Shown piece after piece: positions 59,367 to 64,000 of a stretch of 64,000 bases of DNA. The stretch spans positions 3,288,001 to 3,352,000 of the forward strand of contig NZ_CP040936.1 in the NCBI RefSeq assembly GCF_006352025.1, written 5' to 3'. Position numbers and translations under genes: made by a program. The notes under the pieces are model-generated. The model made no database searches and was not told the DNA's origin. It was given only the letters and a program-made list of their open reading frames with translations. Numbering within the stretch: position 1 is the stretch's first letter; each line of letters opens with the position of its first letter. The stretch comes from Hymenobacter sp. DG01 (lineage in GTDB: Bacteria > Bacteroidota > Bacteroidia > Cytophagales > Hymenobacteraceae).

Positions 59367-60344
59367 GTGACCGAACAAGACGTAACCCGCCTCCTTCAGA
59401 AAATACCGCAGCTTAAACAGGAAATCGGAAAGGTGATTGTGGGCCAGCAGCAGGTGCTGGATGAAGTGCTGGTGGCCCTGCTGGCCGGGGGCCACGCCCT
59501 GCTGGAAGGTGTGCCCGGCCTGGCCAAAACCCTGCTGGTGCGCACCCTGGCCCAGGCTACCGACCTGCCCTTCCGCCGCATCCAGTTCACGCCCGACCTG
59601 ATGCCCACCGATATTCTGGGCACCGAAATTCTGGAGGAAGACCACGGCACGGGCCACCGCTCCTTTAAGTTCAACGAAGGGCCCATCTTCGCCAGCCTGG
59701 TGCTGGCCGACGAAATCAACCGGACGCCGCCCAAAACCCAGGCCGCCCTGCTGGAAGCCATGCAGGAAGGCCACGTAACGTACGCCGGCCAGGAGCACGC
59801 CCTGCCCAAACCGTTCTTTCTGCTGGCTACCCAGAACCCCATTGAGCAGAGCGGCACCTACCCCCTGCCTGAGGCCCAACTCGACCGGTTTCTGCTTTAC
59901 GTGCGCATTGGCTACCCCACCGAGCAGGAAGAGTTGGCCGTGCTGAGCGGCACTACCGGCACCAGCCGCCAACAGGTGCAGCCAGTGCTGGGCGGCGAGG
60001 AGGTGCGCCAGCTGCAGCAGCTTACCCGCCAGGTAAGCATCAGCGAGGAGCTGCTGGGACTGGTGAACCGCCTGGTGCGCGCTACCCGTCCGGCTACTTC
60101 CGAGGTTAAGTTTATCCGGGAGTACGGCCGCTGGGGTGCTGGTCCGCGCGCCGGGCAGGCCTTGATTTTGTGCGCCAAGGCCCGGGCCTTGATTCACGGC
60201 CGCTTTGCCGCTACTCTGGAAGACGTGCAGGCCCTGGCCCCGGCCGTGCTGCGCCACCGCGTGCTGCTCAACTTCAACGCCGAAGCCGAAAACCTCACCC
60301 CCGACGATGCCGTGCGGGAGCTGCTGCAAGCCGTACGGATCTGA
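59367..60344 (+). CDS. moxR: MoxR-family AAA+ ATPase
   Basis: A 325-residue MoxR ATPase beginning at GTG (MTEQDVTRLLQKIPQLKQEI). It shows the family Walker A LEGVPGLAKT, FRRIQFTPDLMPTDILG, Walker B LVLADEINRTPPKTQAALLE, sensor LLATQNPIEQSGTYPLPEAQ and DRFLLYVRIGYP. MoxR proteins remodel or activate partner complexes together with VWA-domain proteins such as DUF58. DUF58 and BatA-domain genes follow in the order typical of this module. The frame start is preceded by AT-rich sequence but no ATG. Confidence 0.95.
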   Translation: MTEQDVTRLLQKIPQLKQEIGKVIVGQQQVLDEVLVALLAGGHALLEGVPGLAKTLLVRTLAQATDLPFRRIQFTPDLMPTDILGTEILEEDHGTGHRSFKFNEGPIFASLVLADEINRTPPKTQAALLEAMQEGHVTYAGQEHALPKPFFLLATQNPIEQSGTYPLPEAQLDRFLLYVRIGYPTEQEELAVLSGTTGTSRQQVQPVLGGEEVRQLQQLTRQVSISEELLGLVNRLVRATRPATSEVKFIREYGRWGAGPRAGQALILCAKARALIHGRFAATLEDVQALAPAVLRHRVLLNFNAEAENLTPDDAVRELLQAVRI

Positions 60345-60351
60345 TAAGAGG

Positions 60352-60516
60352 GCAGGAGGGTGTGGGGGTAAGAGGGTAGGAGGAAGAATCTTGGTTTTTA
60401 GCTTGTAGCAGGGGAGGCCTTACCCAGCCAGGCCAAGGTTTTTGCAACCAATAAAAGTCTAGATGCCTACCCCCACACCCTCCTACCCCCACACCCTCCT
60501 ACCCTCCTACCCCCTT
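60352..60516. repeat. Intergenic inverted-repeat element (family B, copy 2) between moxR and the DUF58 gene
   Basis: A GAGGGCAGGAGGGTGTGGGGG arm and a long CCTACCCCCACACCCTCCTA arm with internal direct repetition flank about 65 nt. It is related to the element at 40873. The right arm ends only 3-4 nt before the DUF58 ATG, so it may affect translation of that gene. Confidence 0.65.
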
Positions 60517-60519
60517 ATT

Positions 60520-61392
60520 ATGCTCACGCCCGAACACCTGCACGCTCTGCACAATCTGCCTCTGGCCGCCCGGCGCGCCGCTGAGGGGTTGCTGCACGGC
60601 GCCCACGCCAGCCGCCGACGCGGGGCGGGTCTGGAGTTTAGCCAGTACCGCCCCTACCAGCCCGGCGACGACCTGCGCCGCCTCGACTGGCGCCTGGCGG
60701 CCCGCTCCGACCGGTATTACCTGCGCGAATCGGAGGTGGATACGAGCCTGGTAGTACATCTGGTGCTGGACGCCACGGCCAGCATGAATCACCGCGACGA
60801 CAACGGCCTGACCAAGCTTGACTACGGGCGGCTGCTGTGCGCGGCCCTGGCCTACGTGGCCAGCCAGCAGGGCGACGCCGTGGCCCTGACCATTCTGCAC
60901 CCGGCGGGCCTGCGCCACCTGCCGCCCCGCGCTGATGCCCGCCAGCTGCCCCGCCTCTACCACGCCCTGGAAACTGCTGAGGCCGCCGGCTCCTTCCCCG
61001 ACGCGGCTACCCTGGCCCCGCTCACGGCCCGCCGCCAGCCGGCTCTAACTATTTGCGTGAGCGACCTGTACGAGGAAAACAGCGAGATTGAGCAGCTCCT
61101 GACCCGCCTGCGCGCCGCCTCGGGCGAGGTGCTGCTGCTGCACCTACTGGCCCGCAACGAGTTGGAATTCACGTTTCGGGGCGCTGTGACCTTTGAAGAT
61201 CTGGAAACCGGCCGCACTCTCCAGCTCGATGCCGACCAGCAGCGCCGCGCCTGGCAGCAGCATCTGCAGCAGTGGCTCCGCGACACGGCCCAGCGCGCCC
61301 GCACCCACACCTTCGACTATTACCAGCTCAGCACCGCCGAACCTCTGACCACGGCCCTGCGCGAGTTTCTGCGGCGGCGAAGCCTGGGGTAG
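60520..61392 (+). CDS. DUF58 (VWA-like) protein
   Basis: A 290-residue DUF58 protein. The diagnostic LEFSQYRPYQPGDDLRRLDW and ARSDRYYLRESEVDT segments lead into a VWA-like fold with a MIDAS-type LDATASMNH (DxTxS). Later strands are AVALTILHP and LTICVSDLYEEN. It has no membrane helix here. DUF58 proteins are the usual partners of MoxR ATPases and probably bind metal and protein ligands. The ATG at 60520 immediately follows the repeat element; an in-frame ATG at 60463 lies inside the repeat and is unlikely. Confidence 0.92.
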   Translation: MLTPEHLHALHNLPLAARRAAEGLLHGAHASRRRGAGLEFSQYRPYQPGDDLRRLDWRLAARSDRYYLRESEVDTSLVVHLVLDATASMNHRDDNGLTKLDYGRLLCAALAYVASQQGDAVALTILHPAGLRHLPPRADARQLPRLYHALETAEAAGSFPDAATLAPLTARRQPALTICVSDLYEENSEIEQLLTRLRAASGEVLLLHLLARNELEFTFRGAVTFEDLETGRTLQLDADQQRRAWQQHLQQWLRDTAQRARTHTFDYYQLSTAEPLTTALREFLRRRSLG

Positions 61393-61458
61393 CCTCTGCC
61401 TGGCATAGCAGGAAACGGCTGAATATTTGCTTCGGCTGATATTCTATCCATTTCCGCT

Positions 61459-62121
61459 ATGTCCATGAAGAACTATCTACTCCTGGCGGCCCTGCTCGGC
61501 TCGGCCCCAGCGCTGCAGGCCCAGACAACCCCGCCCCCGCTCCCGCCCCTTCCCCTGGATAGCGCCACCCACAAAATTGCCTACCGCGGCACCCTGGTAG
61601 CGACCGGGGTACCAGCGGCCGAGCTCTACGGCCGCACGCGCGAGTGGACAGTCCGGCAGTTTGAAGATGCCCGCCAGGTAGTACAGCTCGATGATCCGGC
61701 CCGGGGTGTGCTCATGGGCCGGGGCGTTACCCTGGTCCACGGCGTAGGTTCCACGTCCGGCGCCGACCGGGATTTTGCGCTGAGCTTTTTGTTCCGACTG
61801 CGGGTAAGCGAGGGCCGCTGCACCTACGAAATAACCGACCTGAGCTACTACCTGGGTCCCGACTACGCCCGGAATGACACCTACGCCGTTACGGATATCC
61901 TTTCTTATATGCAGCAGTGGCAGCGCACCGCTATTGCCACCATGCCCGCTCAGAACCGCCGCGCGCCCCTCGACGAGGAGCTGACCGGAAGCAAAGCCCA
62001 GGCCTCCCGAGGATATGCCCGCCAGAGGCTGATCCGGGACGGGCAGGGAGTTGATAACGCCGTGAAAGCGCTGCTGCTCGGGTTAGCGCAAGAGTTGCGG
62101 GCGGGCTCCGTTCTGCCTTAG
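61459..62121 (+). CDS. DUF4468-like exported protein
   Basis: A 220-residue exported protein (signal MSMKNYLLLAALLGSAPALQA, then a Pro-rich segment). The body has the DUF4468 (TBP-like fold) pattern: KIAYRGTLVATGVPAAELYG, RTREWTVRQFEDARQVVQ, ARGVLMGRGVTLVHG and LSFLFRLRVSEGRCTYEITDL. This family is common in Bacteroidota and functionally unknown. It lies between DUF58 and the BatA-domain gene on the same strand (66-bp and 220-bp gaps), so it may travel with the MoxR module. Confidence 0.78.
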   Translation: MSMKNYLLLAALLGSAPALQAQTTPPPLPPLPLDSATHKIAYRGTLVATGVPAAELYGRTREWTVRQFEDARQVVQLDDPARGVLMGRGVTLVHGVGSTSGADRDFALSFLFRLRVSEGRCTYEITDLSYYLGPDYARNDTYAVTDILSYMQQWQRTAIATMPAQNRRAPLDEELTGSKAQASRGYARQRLIRDGQGVDNAVKALLLGLAQELRAGSVLP

Positions 62122-62341
62122 CTCCGGGCCGGGGCCGCAATAGTGCGGTTGCCGTTGGCAGCCAAGCCCGCTGGCACCCGGATGAGAGCGGCGGCCTGAG
62201 CCAGGAGTTTGCCTTTATCCGGGTACTTCCCCGCAACGCCCGCTGCTAAAGTTGTGTCTGTGTTTCTGTTTTGCCTACTTTCCGGCGGGAGGTAGCGCTG
62301 AGCGGCCGCCCATACTTCGCCACAGAAACCAGACCTGTTAC

Positions 62342-63943
62342 TTGCCTTCGTTGTTTTTCTCCCATGCCGCTGCCGGATGGCTGGCCCTGCTGGGCCTGGC
62401 TGTTCCGCTGGCCATCTACCTCTGGAACCGGCGGCCGGGGCGCGTAGTGCAGGTAGGCAGCCTCCGCTGGCTGGATGCGGCCGCCAACCGGCGCCTGCGC
62501 AGCATCAAGCCCGAGCAGCTACTGCTGTTTCTGCTGCGCGCCGCCGTACTGAGCCTGCTGGCCCTGGCCCTGGCCGAGCCCACCCAACGCCTGCCGCAGC
62601 CTCCCGTGCGGGGGCAGGTACTATTGAGTTCCTGGGCTACTCCCGCTCAGGTAGCCGCCGTACGCCCGCTGCTGGACTCGTTGCGGGGCCGGGGGTATCA
62701 GCTACGGCGCCTGAGCATTCAGAAGCCCATAGGCCCGCCTCAGCCCTGGACCACCGTGGGCCTGGCGGAGCCTGAGGGGGCGGCCGACGCCCCCGTGGCT
62801 GCAGCGGCTACCCCCCTGCCTTTGCCGGAAGCCTCTGACTCCGTGGCTCCCGCCAGCTCCCTATGGAGTATGGTGCGCCAGGCTGCCGATTCCCTTCCCA
62901 ACCGGCCCCTGGTGGTGCTGGCCCCGCTTACCCTGGATGCGTTTGCCGGCACGCGGCCGGCCCTGCCGGCTGCCGTCCGGTGGCTGCCCCTGCCTTCTCC
63001 CGATTCGGTGGCGTGGCCGGTAGCCGCCTGGCGGCCCCGCCCCGATAGCTTGGTTCTGCTGCTGGCCTATGGTTCTGAAAACGGCATTTCTTTTCGGCGG
63101 GCGCGCCGGCCGTGGCCGGTAGCCAGTGGGCCGGTGGTCGGGTTGGGGCCAGGCATTGAGGTAGCCTTCGATGCCCCCCGCCGGCAGTTTACCGCTGTTA
63201 CCGACTCTGTTCGTCGGCCCCTGCCCCTGCTGACCCGGCCGTTGCGCCTGGCCGTGAGCTACGATGCTGCCCACGCCCCCTCGGCCCGGGTGCTGGCTGC
63301 GGCTTTGCGGGCGGCCGGCTCCGTGCTACCCCTCTCCCCCCGCCTGACCGTTGGCGGTGCGCTTCCCCTCCCCACTGACTCCCTCGACTGGCTGTTCTGG
63401 CTGCGCGATGCGCCGGTTCCGGCCCCTTGGGCGGGGCGGGTAGCCCAGGGGCTGCACATCTGGCAGGAAGCTGCGGGAACCGGGCAGGTCCGGGCAGTCA
63501 GCTTCGCGGCTCCGGGCAGCGCCGTCCCGGTTCGGCTGCACCGCCTCGATTCGGCTGTTGCGGTGGGGGCCTCCACGGCTTGGCCGCTGGCAACGGGCGG
63601 GCCGCTGCTTTCCACCCGCCCCAACGGGGCCGGCACCTGGTACCGCCTGCACACCCGCCTCGACCCGGCCTGGAGCAGCCTGTCCGAAAGCCCCGAGCTA
63701 CCCGCCCTGCTCCTGTCGCTGCTGCTGCCCGAGCTTCCGGCAGCGCCTACCCTGCGCCCCGACCCTCGGGTTATGCCCCTGCGCCAGCTCACGGCGGGGC
63801 CGGTAGCCGCGCCCACTACCGCCCCGCGCGCAACGCCCGGCCCCGTCCGTGCCTTAGCGCCCTGGGCAGTGGCGGCAGCGGGCCTGCTGTTTGGGCTGGA
63901 GCGCCTGCTGGCTGCCCGACGGTTCCGGCAGCAGGCTGCCTGA
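62342..63943 (+). CDS. BatA-domain (double-transmembrane N-terminus) protein
   Basis: About 533 residues. The N-terminus has the BatA double-transmembrane signature: HAAAGWLALLGLAVPLAIYL followed by WNRRPGRVVQVGSLRWLD, then LLLFLLRAAVLSLLALALAEP. A long periplasmic, Pro/Ala-rich region follows, and a C-terminal helix (LAPWAVAAAGLLFGLERLLA) ends in a basic tail. There is no intact VWA MIDAS in the middle, so it is a BatA-like scaffold rather than full BatA. The start is taken at TTG 62342; an in-frame TTG at 62252 precedes a promoter-like TACTTTCC box at 62276 and is less likely. It completes the MoxR-DUF58-BatA order. Confidence 0.8.
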   Translation: MPSLFFSHAAAGWLALLGLAVPLAIYLWNRRPGRVVQVGSLRWLDAAANRRLRSIKPEQLLLFLLRAAVLSLLALALAEPTQRLPQPPVRGQVLLSSWATPAQVAAVRPLLDSLRGRGYQLRRLSIQKPIGPPQPWTTVGLAEPEGAADAPVAAAATPLPLPEASDSVAPASSLWSMVRQAADSLPNRPLVVLAPLTLDAFAGTRPALPAAVRWLPLPSPDSVAWPVAAWRPRPDSLVLLLAYGSENGISFRRARRPWPVASGPVVGLGPGIEVAFDAPRRQFTAVTDSVRRPLPLLTRPLRLAVSYDAAHAPSARVLAAALRAAGSVLPLSPRLTVGGALPLPTDSLDWLFWLRDAPVPAPWAGRVAQGLHIWQEAAGTGQVRAVSFAAPGSAVPVRLHRLDSAVAVGASTAWPLATGGPLLSTRPNGAGTWYRLHTRLDPAWSSLSESPELPALLLSLLLPELPAAPTLRPDPRVMPLRQLTAGPVAAPTTAPRATPGPVRALAPWAVAAAGLLFGLERLLAARRFRQQAA

Positions 63944-63971
63944 TTTCTTCTGTACTATCTCCGCTTCTGAC

Positions 63972-64000
63972 ATGAATTCGCTGACTGCTAGTGCTTCCGC
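63972..64000 (+). CDS. Start of the next gene (partial)
   Basis: An ATG at 63972, 28 bp after the BatA-domain gene, opens a frame reading MNSLTASAS to the window edge. By position it is probably the next gene of the MoxR-DUF58-BatA operon, but only nine codons are visible and no identification is possible. Confidence 0.35.

Noticed and set aside
59247..60329. 360-codon minus-strand frame opposite moxR
   Set aside because: It is antisense to the MoxR ATPase. Composition is Gly/Gln/His-rich shadow, without homology that I can recognise.

Overview
The window looks like chromosomal DNA from a GC-rich Bacteroidota bacterium, most probably Hymenobacter or a close relative (Cytophagales). The reasons are: type IX secretion (T9SS) C-terminal sorting domains, many small outer-membrane beta-barrel proteins, lipoproteins with Bacteroidota-type lipoboxes, a YpdA-type bacillithiol-disulfide reductase, promoter-like boxes of the Bacteroidota type (TTG, about 19 bp, TANNTTTG), sparse Shine-Dalgarno sites and frequent TTG/GTG starts. 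I see no rRNA, tRNA, CRISPR array, insertion sequence or prophage. The genus is an inference from these traits, not from a database search.

Layout. 1-1.4 kb: an exported PKD-like protein whose signal peptide is broken by a TGA, and a beta-barrel protein. 1.7-13.2 kb: polA, a DoxX-like protein, a lipoprotein, ypdA, a FadL-type channel with a GDSL lipase lipoprotein, cyanophycinase, and mgtE with a lipoprotein. 13.3-26 kb: arfB, an M13 metallopeptidase, a head-GIN protein, two large T9SS cargo proteins (a triple-PA14 protein and a matrixin-like metalloprotease), a FabH-type ketoacyl synthase and a DUF72 protein. 26.3-37.5 kb: rlpA, a penicillin acylase whose start codon lies in an inverted repeat, an alpha/beta hydrolase lipoprotein, a blaI-M56/TonB pair with a palindromic operator on its promoter, and two tandem paralogous lipoproteins of unknown function. 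37.6-44.7 kb: an EmrB/HlyD/TolC tripartite efflux operon that also carries a universal stress protein, divergent from a GAF-GAF-AAA-Fis sigma-54 activator. 44.9-49 kb: a cysteine-less thioredoxin-fold protein and an McrBC-type restriction system.

49.1-64 kb is the most distinctive part. Two near-identical tldD-tldE pairs, whose TldD members carry twin-arginine (Tat) signals, are followed by DUF4159, MoxR ATPase, DUF58, DUF4468 and BatA-domain genes interleaved with four beta-barrel genes. I propose, as an inference, that these genes form one envelope-associated module. A folded TldD/TldE protease would be exported through Tat, with the signal-less TldE carried by TldD, and MoxR/DUF58/BatA would act as an AAA-ATPase remodelling partner.

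A second theme is small intergenic inverted-repeat elements. At least five sequence families occur (4618, 39166, 40873/60352, 44655/46438, 47878, 50799). Several lie inside otherwise compact operons: between mcrB and mcrC, between the first tldD and tldE, between emrB and the hlyD-like gene, and between moxR and the DUF58 gene. The duplicated tldDE pair gives an internal comparison with and without such an insertion.
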